Below are positions 1 to 4,828 of a DNA stretch of 7,752 nt, piece after piece. Source of the DNA: Pseudomonadota bacterium (GTDB lineage: Bacteria; Pseudomonadota; Alphaproteobacteria; Rhizobiales; Devosiaceae); contig JAEYXQ010000073.1 of the NCBI GenBank assembly GCA_023431205.1, positions 1 through 7,752 on the forward strand. The letters run 5' to 3'. The notes beneath the pieces were generated by a model. That model saw only the letters and a list, made by a program, of their open reading frames with translations, did no database searches and was not told the origin of the DNA. How positions within the stretch are numbered: position 1 is the first letter of the stretch; every line of letters begins with the position of its first letter. Made by a program: the position numbers and the translations under genes.

Positions 1-170
1 GCATTGAACTCGTCCTGGGTCAGATCGGGCCAGACCGCCTGGAGCTCGGCAAAGCTCAGCTCGCCCGATGCGTCGGTATCGACGTCGGCGAAGTTGAGCG
101 GAGCCTGGGCAAAAGCGGGCGCGGCGGCGAGAAGGAGGGCGGCGGTGATGGCCGAGGCAAAGGTCTTCAT
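1..170 (-). CDS. Secreted EF-hand protein, C-terminus beyond the left edge
   Basis: This is a small exported calcium-binding-type protein, and only its first 56 residues lie in the window. It starts at an ATG at 170, with GGAG ten bases upstream (181-184 on the plus strand as CTCC). Residues 1-21 form a signal peptide: Met-Lys-Thr, a hydrophobic alanine/leucine-rich core, and a likely signal peptidase I site after Ala-Phe-Ala at 19-21. One canonical 12-residue EF-hand loop follows at 31-42 (DTDASGELSFAE), with Asp31, Asp33, Ser35, Gly36, Leu38 and Glu42 in the expected ligand and core positions. The order signal peptide, TDASG loop, then WPDLT is shared with the gene at 372-623, so the two are paralogues. 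By that comparison a second loop should lie just past the edge. Calcium binding and periplasmic location are inferred from the motif; the physiological role is unknown. Confidence 0.85.
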   Translation of the reverse strand, partial: MKTFASAITAALLLAAAPAFAQAPLNFADVDTDASGELSFAELQAVWPDLTQDEFN

Positions 171-189
171 GGATTTAAGTCTCCGGGTT

Positions 190-248
190 GGGGTGGCTTC
201 ACCCCGGGATTGAAAAGCCGCAGCCACCGGGGGGGAGTGGGGTGGCTG
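190..248 (-). promoter_or_regulatory. Possible attenuator: competing hairpins ahead of the first EF-hand gene
   Basis: AGCCACC at 222-228 (plus strand) can pair with GGTGGCT at 241-247 or, equally, with GGTGGCT at 192-198. On the minus-strand transcript the first pairing is an 8-bp stem (221-228 with 241-248) followed by CGGCTTTTC, which resembles an intrinsic terminator. The second pairing would break it. A third small hairpin, GGGGTG at 190-195 with CACCCC at 200-205, sits directly beside the GGAG ribosome site. This could simply be the terminator of the upstream EF-hand gene. Chance pairing in GC-rich DNA is a real alternative. Confidence 0.3.
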
Positions 249-371
249 GCTGGACGGCCCCCTTGCTTTTCGAGCATCCGGCCACTGGGACACGGATTGC
301 GGCGCTCAACAGGCTGGCACTTCCGGGGGGAAGCGACTTCCGGGAAGCCATTTGGGGGCCAGTGGCGCGCC

Positions 372-623
372 TTACTGGGCGGCCGGGGCTGCCGAAGCTG
401 CGACATAGGCGTCGTATTCTTCAGCAGAGAGTTCACCATTGCCGTCGGTATCAGCGGCGGTGAAGGCCTCTTCGGTCAGATCCGGCCAGGCCACCTGTGC
501 CTCGGTCAGCGACACGCCGCCGCTGGCATCGGTGTCCACCGAAGTGAAGTCGGTGGCCGCCTGGGCCATGGCTGCGCTGGAAAGACCAAGGGCGAACAGC
601 GAGGTCAGAACGATCTTCTTCAT
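372..623 (-). CDS. Small secreted protein with two EF-hand loops
   Basis: This is an 83-residue exported protein with paired calcium-binding motifs. Residues 1-20 are a signal peptide: Lys2 and Lys3, a hydrophobic core, then Ala-Met-Ala, with cleavage predicted before Gln21. EF loop 1 spans 30-41 (DTDASGGVSLTE) and EF loop 2 spans 58-69 (DTDGNGELSAEE). Both carry Asp at loop positions 1 and 3, Ser or Asn at 5, Gly at 6, a hydrophobic residue at 8 and Glu at 12. The C-terminus is an Ala/Pro tail. The frame is open upstream to 821, but the ATG at 623 is preferred: it has GGAG seven bases upstream and begins the signal peptide directly. The paralogue at 1-170 lies 201 bases downstream on the same strand, which suggests tandem duplication. 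Calcium buffering or signalling in the periplasm is inferred only. Confidence 0.88.
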   Translation of the reverse strand: MKKIVLTSLFALGLSSAAMAQAATDFTSVDTDASGGVSLTEAQVAWPDLTEEAFTAADTDGNGELSAEEYDAYVAASAAPAAQ

Positions 624-812
624 GGGATTGCTCCATGTTGACTTTGGGAGGGTCGGCATTGGCTTACCCAGTGCCGGCGGCCGCTCTCCGGCGAACCGCG
701 GGGCAGAGAGTTGCGGCGCAATGTGGCCGGTGCTGGCCGGCAGATGGGCGCGGATGGACAAATCTCGGGGCGTTTTGCGGGCGGCGCCGAAGCGTCCGGT
801 TTCCGGGCGGTG

Positions 813-840
813 GCAAGTCATCGGCAGGGGCGCGACTTGC
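813..840. promoter_or_regulatory. Widely spaced inverted repeat, GCAAGTC/GACTTGC
   Basis: GCAAGTC at 813-819 is mirrored exactly by GACTTGC at 834-840, with 14 bases between. The half-sites are two helical turns apart centre to centre (21 bases), which suits a dimeric DNA-binding protein on one face. It lies about 190-215 bases upstream of the EF-hand gene at 372-623. No regulator can be assigned. Confidence 0.25.
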
Positions 841-852
841 CCGGCGAAGGCT

Positions 853-872
853 TGATCACACTTGAGTGATCA
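853..872. promoter_or_regulatory. 20-bp dyad, TGATCAC-N6-GTGATCA
   Basis: TGATCAC at 853-859 is a perfect inverted match to GTGATCA at 866-872, with spacer ACTTGA. The compact 7-6-7 layout is typical of operators for dimeric helix-turn-helix regulators. It is not the FNR/FixK consensus TTGAT-N4-ATCAA. It lies between the carbonic anhydrase terminator and the EF-hand genes, so the EF-hand genes are its likeliest target. The binding protein is unknown. Confidence 0.4.
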
Positions 873-950
873 CGAATGGGGCAGGGCGAGTGCAGTTTCT
901 TGGCAAAACCGGGGCTGGCAGTCATTCGCGGAGCGGCGACAGCAGCCCCG

Positions 951-982
951 AAAATGCAAACACCCCGGACCGGGCCGGGGTG
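951..982 (-). terminator. Intrinsic terminator of the carbonic anhydrase gene
   Basis: CACCCCGG at 961-968 pairs perfectly with CCGGGGTG at 975-982 around a six-base loop. Read on the minus strand, the stem is followed by TTTGCATTTT (951-960). It begins about 30 bases after the carbonic anhydrase stop codon (1013-1015), the expected place for that transcript's terminator. No plus-strand gene ends here. Confidence 0.75.
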
Positions 983-1012
983 CGCAAAAGGGGAAAGTAT
1001 CGGCGTGGATTT

Positions 1013-1651
1013 TTAAAGAGCGGGGCGGATGAAATCGCCGTGCTCATCCATGATCCACAGCTCACCGGTCGAAATGTCGAACCAGGCACCGTGGACCGCC
1101 AGCTTGCCCTCGCTTTCGAGCTGCTGGACATAGGGGAAGGTGCGCAGGTTGCGGATGGAATTGCGGATGGAGATGCGCTCCATGGCCGTCTGCCGCTCGG
1201 CATCGGTCAGCAAGGCGTTCTGACCGAGCTGGGCCGGCAGGTCGCCCAGCATGCTCATCCACTTGCCGATGAAATCGCCATCGTCGAGCGGGGTATGGTG
1301 GTGGCTGAGGACGGCGCGGATGCCGCCGCACCGGCCATGGCCCATGACCACGATGTTCTCGATCTCGAGCGCCTTGACGGCAAATTCGATCGCCGCCGAG
1401 GTGCCGTGCTGGCCACCGTCGGGCTCGTAGATCGGCACCAGATTGGCGACGTTGCGCAACACGAACATCTCGCCGGGGCCGGCGTCGAAGATCATTTCGG
1501 GTGCCGCGCGGCTGTCGCAGCAGGCGATGATCATGGTAGGCGGGTGCTGGCCGGTACTGGCTAGGTCGCGGATCCTGTCCTTCTCGCGGGCATAGCGCCC
1601 GTCCATGAAATTGGCGTGGCCCTTGAGGAGATGTTCAGGAAAGCTGTGCAT
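1013..1651 (-). CDS. Beta-class carbonic anhydrase
   Basis: This is a zinc enzyme that interconverts CO2 and bicarbonate in the cytoplasm, supplying bicarbonate to carboxylases. The protein has 212 residues, the usual length for the bacterial beta class. The zinc site is complete: CCDSR at 44-48 supplies Cys44 and the Asp46/Arg48 dyad, and GHGRCGG supplies His105 and Cys108. The C-terminal half also fits the family. The frame runs further upstream to a TTG at 1687. I chose the ATG at 1651 because the protein then starts MHSFPEHLL, as family members do, although the purine-rich GGAAG is only three bases from the ATG. The gene is divergent from the DUF1737 gene, with 68 bases between, and ends at a good terminator. 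I do not assign cynT or can, since no cyanate genes are adjacent. Confidence 0.95.
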   Translation of the reverse strand: MHSFPEHLLKGHANFMDGRYAREKDRIRDLASTGQHPPTMIIACCDSRAAPEMIFDAGPGEMFVLRNVANLVPIYEPDGGQHGTSAAIEFAVKALEIENIVVMGHGRCGGIRAVLSHHHTPLDDGDFIGKWMSMLGDLPAQLGQNALLTDAERQTAMERISIRNSIRNLRTFPYVQQLESEGKLAVHGAWFDISTGELWIMDEHGDFIRPAL

Positions 1652-1662
1652 GGACTTCCGAT

Positions 1663-1675
1663 TAGCGCTAGCTAG
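1663..1675. promoter_or_regulatory. Overlapping palindromes in a divergent intergenic region
   Basis: TAGCGCTA (1663-1670) and CTAGCTAG (1668-1675) are perfect 8-bp palindromes that overlap. They sit 12 bases upstream of the carbonic anhydrase ATG, in the 68-base gap shared with the DUF1737 gene. They could be a small operator, but they are short enough to be chance. I see no clear -35/-10 pair in this gap for either gene. Confidence 0.2.
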
Positions 1676-1719
1676 AGGCGAGATCAACAGCGGCGATTGC
1701 CGCCGTCAGGGTAACACGC

Positions 1720-1926
1720 ATGCTCATCTACCGTTTCCTCACCGGCGAGGACGATGCCAGCTTCTGCCACAAGGTGACCAAGGCGCTCTCGGAGGGCTGG
1801 GAGCTCCATGGCAGCCCCACCTATGCCTATGACGCGGTCAGCAAGAAGATGCGCTGCGGGCAGGCGGTGACCCGCGTTGCCAAAGACCAGCCCTACGATC
1901 CGGACCGGAAGCTGGTCGACTTCTGA
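1720..1926 (+). CDS. DUF1737 domain protein
   Basis: This 68-residue soluble protein matches my recollection of the DUF1737 family. It opens with a YRFLTG segment (4-9), then a Phe-Cys-His-Lys-Val stretch (15-19), then the typical EGWELHGSPTY block (25-35) and the RCGQAVTR block (45-52). Full length equals a single domain, with no signal peptide or membrane segment. The ATG has AGGG eight bases upstream. Known family members have no established biochemical role. The gene is divergent from the carbonic anhydrase and 84 bases upstream of the yciB gene on the same strand, so it may be co-transcribed with yciB. Nothing in the sequence shows a functional link to either neighbour. Confidence 0.85.
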   Translation: MLIYRFLTGEDDASFCHKVTKALSEGWELHGSPTYAYDAVSKKMRCGQAVTRVAKDQPYDPDRKLVDF

Positions 1927-2010
1927 GGCCAAATTCTCACCACGCTTGAAGGATATGCGGGTCTTGCATGTGCCGGCGATGCACCGCACAGTGCCGGAAA
2001 CGAGAGTGCG

Positions 2011-2631
2011 ATGACCGACAAGACCGCCGAACCCGAAGTGAACTGGGACGAGCTGCGCCCGCAGCTGATCAAGATGTCGCTCGAACTGGGGCCGCTGGTG
2101 GTGTTCTTCATCGCCAATGCCCGGGCCGATATCTTCGTCGCCACCGCCTGGTTCATGGGCGCAATGGTGGTGTCGCTGGCGCTGACCTGGGCCATTCTCA
2201 AGAAAATCGCGGTGATGCCGCTGGTGACCGGCGTGGTGGTGCTGCTGTTCGGCGGGCTGACGCTGTGGCTGCAGGACGACACCTTCATCAAGATGAAGCC
2301 CACCATCACCAACACGCTGTTCGCCGCAGTGCTGCTGGGGGGCCTCGTGTTCGGCCAATCGCTGCTGAAATACGTGTTCGGCGACGTCTACAAGCTCCGC
2401 CCCGAGGGCTGGAGCAAGCTGACGCTGAACTGGGGCCTGTTCTTTGTGGCGCTGGCCATCATCAACGAGATCCTGTGGCGCAATTTCTCCACCGACGTGT
2501 GGGTGGCGTTCAAGGTCTGGGGCGTGATGCCGCTGACGGTGATCTTCTCGCTGACCCAGGTGTCGCTGCTCAACAAATACGCGCCCGCCAATGAGCCGGC
2601 CCACGTGCCACCGGTGGTGGTCGAGAGCTGA
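2011..2631 (+). CDS. yciB: YciB/IspZ-family inner membrane protein (septation protein A)
   Basis: This is a 206-residue polytopic inner membrane protein of the family named intracellular septation protein A. In enterobacteria the family is linked to cell division, envelope integrity and biofilm formation, with no defined catalytic activity. A soluble N-terminus (1-22) precedes about six hydrophobic segments near 24-36, 41-62, 69-87, 101-119, 139-155 and 166-186. Family hallmarks are FIKMKPT at 92-98, which begins the central loop before a membrane helix, and the NEILWR motif at 152-157. The C-terminal tail (190-206) is Pro/Val-rich and slightly longer than in the E. coli protein. The ATG at 2011 is preceded by only a weak purine run (GAGAG at 2002-2006). 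The gene follows DUF1737 with an 84-base gap, and the palindromic element at 2651 begins 20 bases after its stop. Confidence 0.92.
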   Translation: MTDKTAEPEVNWDELRPQLIKMSLELGPLVVFFIANARADIFVATAWFMGAMVVSLALTWAILKKIAVMPLVTGVVVLLFGGLTLWLQDDTFIKMKPTITNTLFAAVLLGGLVFGQSLLKYVFGDVYKLRPEGWSKLTLNWGLFFVALAIINEILWRNFSTDVWVAFKVWGVMPLTVIFSLTQVSLLNKYAPANEPAHVPPVVVES

Positions 2632-2650
2632 GGCTCCCGCGCGCAGGATG

Positions 2651-2770
2651 CCTCACCTCTCGCCTGAGGGGAGAGGTCGCCGCATAGCGGCGGGTGAGGG
2701 GTTCAGCGCTGCCACTCTTGCCGTGAGAGTGAACCCCTCACCCTGACCCTCTCCCCTCAGGGGCGAGGGG
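2651..2770. repeat. Large compound palindromic intergenic element
   Basis: This stretch folds on itself at several scales. Its core is a perfect 14-bp inverted repeat, 2692-2705 (GGGTGAGGGGTTCA) with 2730-2743. The outer arms also mirror each other: CCTCTCGCCTGAGGGGAGAGG (split as 2656-2661 and 2671-2676 stem arms) against the CCTCTCCCCTCAGGGG block at 2748-2763. The left arm carries an extra small hairpin, GCCGC-ATA-GCGGC (2679-2691), that the right arm lacks. The layout resembles REP/RIME-type nonautonomous palindromic repeats of alphaproteobacteria. It may also end yciB transcription, since TTTTT follows at 2785-2789. A related fragment lies at 3965-3980. Confidence 0.75.
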
Positions 2771-2819
2771 ACGAAGGGCGCAAGTTTTTGCTTTCCATCT
2801 CCTCACCTCCGCCGCTTCT

Positions 2820-2842
2820 GTCCTCGAGCTTGACCCGAGGAC
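2820..2842. repeat. Short palindromic repeat, GTCCTCG-N9-CGAGGAC
   Basis: A perfect 7-bp stem, GTCCTCG at 2820-2826 with CGAGGAC at 2836-2842, encloses the asymmetric loop AGCTTGACC. I recall similar units, with a CTTGACC-type loop and CCTCG arms, as scattered intergenic repeats in alphaproteobacteria. That genome-wide repetition cannot be tested here. It sits between the larger element at 2651 and the operon promoter at 2899, and the rest of that stretch shows nothing else. Confidence 0.5.
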
Positions 2843-2898
2843 CATTCCCCACATGTGCCGAACTGCAGCTGGCCCTGGACTCCGAAGTCGGTACCATC

Positions 2899-2943
2899 TC
2901 GACTCATGATTTAGCGTGTGCTTATATAAGACAACGCTAAATC
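2899..2943 (+). promoter_or_regulatory. Promoter with overlapping dyad operator for the SRPBCC-ArsR operon
   Basis: GATTTAGCGT at 2908-2917 is an exact inverted match to ACGCTAAATC at 2934-2943. The centre of the dyad is the perfect palindrome CTTATATAAG (2921-2930). Together they make a 36-bp operator-like dyad. A promoter fits inside: a -35-like TCGACT at 2899-2904, then 18 bases, then TATATA at 2923-2928. A bound dimer would cover the -10 and the start site. The second gene of the operon encodes an ArsR-type repressor, so autorepression is the natural reading. The GAGGAG ribosome site follows at 2947-2952. Confidence 0.7.
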
Positions 2944-2959
2944 ACCGAGGAGACCACCG

Positions 2960-3604
2960 ATGAGCTTCGATCTTGCCACCCATCTCGGGCTGGTCAGCCG
3001 CCGGGTGGAGTCGCTGACCCATGAGGGGCAGCCGGCCAAGGCGGTGGTGCTGTCGCGCCGTTATGACACCGATCCGGGCGATCTGTGGGCGGCGCTGACC
3101 ACAGCCGACCGGCTGCGGCGCTGGTTCCTGCCGGTGTCGGGCGAACTGCGGCTGGGCGGGCGCTACCAGTTCGAGGGCAATGCCGGCGGCACGGTGACCG
3201 AATGCGAGCCGCCGCGGCGACTGGCTGCCACCTGGGAGTTCGGCGGGGCGGTGAGCTGGGTGCATGTGACCCTGACCGGGGAGGCGGATGGCACCCGCCT
3301 CGAACTCCGGCACATCGCGCCGCTCAGCCCGCATTGGGAGCAGTTCGGCCCCGGCGCGGTCGGCGTCGGCTGGGACCTCGGCATCATGGGGCTGGCGCGG
3401 CACCTGGCGGACCCCTCCATCGAGGTGCCGCCGGAAGCGGCGGCCGAGTGGGCGACGTCGCAGGAGGCCAGGGACGGCTACAGCTTCAGTGCCCGCGCTT
3501 GGGGCGAGGCGGCTATCGCCGATGGCGAGGACCCCGAGCATGCCCGCAAGGCCGCCGAGGCGACCCGCGCTTTTTATTGCGGCGAAGCCCCGCCGGCCGC
3601 CTGA
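2960..3604 (+). CDS. AHSA1/SRPBCC-domain protein
   Basis: This is a 214-residue soluble protein of the START/Bet v1-like SRPBCC superfamily, AHSA1 type, whose helix-grip fold forms a hydrophobic pocket for small ligands. The domain runs from about residue 27 to 150: a first strand near AVVLSRRYD (28-36), the helix DLWAALTTADRLRRWF (41-56), LGGRYQFEG (65-73), then EPPRRLAATWEF (83-94) and the C-terminal helix from WDLGIMGLARHL (138-149). A tail of about 60 residues, rich in Ala and charged residues, extends past the domain. The ATG has GAGGAG seven bases upstream. Its stop overlaps the ArsR start (TGATG), so the two are translationally coupled. In such pairs the SRPBCC partner is often assumed to bind the signal molecule or a related compound; here its ligand is unknown. 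Confidence 0.88.
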   Translation: MSFDLATHLGLVSRRVESLTHEGQPAKAVVLSRRYDTDPGDLWAALTTADRLRRWFLPVSGELRLGGRYQFEGNAGGTVTECEPPRRLAATWEFGGAVSWVHVTLTGEADGTRLELRHIAPLSPHWEQFGPGAVGVGWDLGIMGLARHLADPSIEVPPEAAAEWATSQEARDGYSFSARAWGEAAIADGEDPEHARKAAEATRAFYCGEAPPAA

Positions 3605-3933
3605 TGCACGCCTTCGATGTCCTGGGCGATCCCGTCCGCCGCCGCATCCTCGAACTGCTCGCCACCGGCGAGATGAGTTCGGGCGCGGTGGTCGAGGTGA
3701 TCGGGGCGGAATTCGGTATCTCGCAGGCGGCCGTGTCGCAGCACCTCAAGGTGCTGCGCGACAGCGGCTTTGCCACCGTGCGCCCGGAGGCGCAGCGGCG
3801 GATCTATACGCTTGACCCCGGTCCGCTGCGCGACGTCGACGACTGGCTCGAGCATTTCCGCAGCTTCTGGACCCACAAGCTGGAGGCTCTGGCGACGGAG
3901 GTGGCGCGAGGCAAGAAGCGGCGGGGAGAGTAG
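3604..3933 (+). CDS. ArsR-family winged-helix transcriptional regulator
   Basis: This is a 109-residue winged helix-turn-helix repressor of ArsR type. It opens with the family signature FDVLGDPVRRRILELL (4-19). Next comes the HTH, with recognition helix around ISQAAVSQHLKVLRDSGF (39-56), then the beta wing VRPEAQRRIYTL (59-70) and a C-terminal dimerisation helix from about 77 to 100. It contains no cysteine, so the thiol metal sites of classical ArsR/SmtB sensors are absent and metal sensing is unlikely. The ATG at 3604 is chosen because it overlaps the upstream TGA and starts the family N-terminus. There is no good ribosome site, which fits translational coupling to the SRPBCC gene. The likely operator is the dyad at 2908-2943. 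A hairpin fragment at 3965-3980 may help terminate the operon. Confidence 0.93.
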   Translation: MHAFDVLGDPVRRRILELLATGEMSSGAVVEVIGAEFGISQAAVSQHLKVLRDSGFATVRPEAQRRIYTLDPGPLRDVDDWLEHFRSFWTHKLEALATEVARGKKRRGE

Positions 3934-3964
3934 GGCGGCACTTGCTGGCGACCGCAGGCCTGTT

Positions 3965-3980
3965 CCTCTCCCCTGAGGGG
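3965..3980. repeat. Solo fragment of the large palindromic element
   Basis: CCTCTCCCCTGAGGGG at 3965-3980 matches 2748-2763 at 15 of 16 positions. It forms a CCCC-TGA-GGGG hairpin 32 bases after the ArsR stop. It is either a decayed copy or a minimal unit of the element at 2651-2770. No U-tract follows, so terminator activity would be weak. Confidence 0.5.
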
Positions 3981-4010
3981 ACGCAGGCGGCGGCGGCGAT
4001 GTCCCATAGA

Positions 4011-4039
4011 CCTCATGGTGAGCTTGTCAAACCACGAGG
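4011..4039 (+). repeat. Palindromic repeat with GAGCTTGTCAA loop, copy A
   Basis: CCTCATGGT at 4011-4019 pairs with ACCACGAGG at 4031-4039, eight of nine positions plus one G-T. The asymmetric 11-base loop is GAGCTTGTCAA. The loop and arms match, in inverted orientation, the unit at 4060-4090. Units with this GAGCYTGTCRA core are, from memory, abundant intergenic repeats in alphaproteobacterial genomes. Confidence 0.65.
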
Positions 4040-4059
4040 TCGGTAACTCTGTGGCCGCG

Positions 4060-4090
4060 ACCTCGTCCTTCGACAGGCTCAGGAGGAGGT
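4060..4090 (-). repeat. Palindromic repeat with GAGCCTGTCGA loop, copy B
   Basis: ACCTCGTCCT at 4060-4069 pairs with AGGAGGAGGT at 4081-4090, nine of ten positions. On the minus strand the loop reads GAGCCTGTCGA, differing from copy A at two of 11 bases, so the two units form an inverted pair 20 bases apart. The unit touches the stop codon of the downstream minus-strand gene (4091-4093) with no gap. As a hairpin just past that stop, it could protect or end that transcript. Confidence 0.65.
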
Positions 4091-4648
4091 CTACTGAAGC
4101 TCCCGCCGCCCGTACCACACCACCACATTGCCCTTCGACGTGATCTCGGAGCGTTTGAGTTCGAGGCGGGTGGTGGGCGTGTCGGGCCCGAACAGGTGCC
4201 GGCCCTTGCCGCTGATCACCGGGTGGATGATGAGGCAGAGTTCGTCCATCAGCCCGGCAACCAGCAGCTGGCGCACCAGCGACATGCCGCCCATGACGGA
4301 GATGGTGCCGCCCTCGGTCGCCTTGAGGCGGCGGACGAAGTCGAGGAGGTCGCCCTCGATCAGCTGCGAATTGCTCCAGGCGAGGTCGGAGGGCTCGAGC
4401 GTCGTCGAGGCGACGTGCTTGGGCACCGCTTTGATGAAGTCGGCGAAGTCGTTGTCCTCGGTGGCCTTGGGCCAGTAGCCCGCCCACTCCCCGTACCCGA
4501 CCCGGCCCATGAGCACAGTGTCGACCTCGGCCATCACCGCGCCCAGCATGGCGCCGAGTTCGTTGTCAAAACTGTCGAACTGGAACTGGTCGGGCGACTC
4601 GGCGACGCCATCGACGGAATAGAACAGGCCGGCTGTGACTTTGCGCAT
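4091..4648 (-). CDS. RibD_C / dihydrofolate reductase-fold protein
   Basis: This 185-residue protein has the NADPH-dependent reductase fold shared by the RibD C-terminal domain and dihydrofolate reductase. Family marks are an N-terminal strand and SVDGV (11-15), the DTVLMGR block (43-49) with its Gly-Arg cofactor-loop residues, VMGGMSLV (118-125) with the paired glycines, DELCLIIHPVISGKG (135-149), and a C-terminal strand NVVVWYG (174-180). Members of this stand-alone group are annotated only as dihydrofolate reductase family proteins. True folate or riboflavin activity is not implied and the substrate is unknown. The ATG at 4648 has GGGG seven bases upstream. It is divergent from the P63C gene across 180 bases. 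Its stop codon directly abuts repeat copy B. Confidence 0.88.
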   Translation of the reverse strand: MRKVTAGLFYSVDGVAESPDQFQFDSFDNELGAMLGAVMAEVDTVLMGRVGYGEWAGYWPKATEDNDFADFIKAVPKHVASTTLEPSDLAWSNSQLIEGDLLDFVRRLKATEGGTISVMGGMSLVRQLLVAGLMDELCLIIHPVISGKGRHLFGPDTPTTRLELKRSEITSKGNVVVWYGRRELQ

Positions 4649-4739
4649 GGTGGTTCCCCGCTGATGTGATGGCAGTCCAAGACGCTGCCGATTGTCTAAG
4701 CGACGAATGGGGTAGAGGGATTTCCACGACGACCATATT

Positions 4740-4818
4740 TAGCAAGCATGCTCGGGTGTAGGCGGAATGATGCTTGCTATATCAAGCAAGCATGGTAGGG
4801 TGCTTGGTAGCAAGCATG
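4740..4818 (+). promoter_or_regulatory. Array of four AGCAAGCAT boxes ahead of the P63C gene
   Basis: AGCAAGCAT occurs at 4741-4749, 4785-4793 and 4809-4817 on the plus strand, and inverted (ATGCTTGCT) at 4770-4778. The second and third boxes form a perfect 9-bp inverted repeat around ATATCA, with a TATATC -10-like hexamer at 4778-4783 at its centre. The last box touches the GGAG ribosome site (4818-4821). The placement suggests an operator controlling the P63C gene, and possibly the divergent reductase-like gene. The binding protein is unknown, and P63C autoregulation is conceivable but untested. Confidence 0.6.
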
Positions 4819-4828
4819 GAGTGAGTCG

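Larger units (their letters stand above)
624..950. other. Noncoding gap upstream of the EF-hand genes
   Basis: No credible gene lies between the EF-hand start at 623 and the carbonic anhydrase terminator. The open frames here are either an N-terminal run-on of the EF-hand frame or antisense to it, with no plausible ribosome site. The stretch must hold the promoter for the minus-strand EF-hand genes, but I see no convincing -35/-10 pair. Its only clear structure is the two dyads at 813-840 and 853-872, listed separately. Confidence 0.5.

Noticed and set aside
624..821. N-terminal extension of the EF-hand frame up to an ATG at 821
   Set aside because: The ATG at 623 has a GGAG site and directly begins a signal peptide. 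The upstream part is Pro/Arg-rich with no recognisable domain and would bury the signal peptide.
853..872. FNR/FixK box
   Set aside because: The half-sites TGATCAC and GTGATCA with six bases between do not fit TTGAT-N4-ATCAA spacing.
866..1564. 232-residue plus-strand reading frame
   Set aside because: It is antisense to the carbonic anhydrase, which has its full zinc site on the minus strand. The plus-strand product has the composition of a GC-rich shadow frame and no ribosome site.
1652..1687. TTG start giving a 12-residue longer carbonic anhydrase
   Set aside because: The added residues show no family resemblance and run through the palindromic intergenic segment. The ATG at 1651 gives the expected N-terminus.
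1684..2604. 306-residue minus-strand reading frame
   Set aside because: It is antisense to both DUF1737 and yciB. The product is rich in His, Gln and Arg, as expected for a shadow of a GC-rich gene, with no domain.
3085..3603. Upstream extension of the ArsR frame to 3085
   Set aside because: It overlaps the SRPBCC gene in another frame. The ATG at 3604 starts the family N-terminus and overlaps the upstream stop, as in coupled operons.
3804..4487. 227-residue minus-strand frame spanning the repeats
   Set aside because: It overlaps the ArsR gene on one side and runs out of frame through the reductase-like gene on the other, crossing two palindromic repeats.
4740..4818. AGCAAGCAT array as a CRISPR or plasmid replication origin
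   Set aside because: Spacing is uneven, one copy is inverted, the unit is only nine bases, and there are no cas or replication-initiator genes. A promoter operator fits better.
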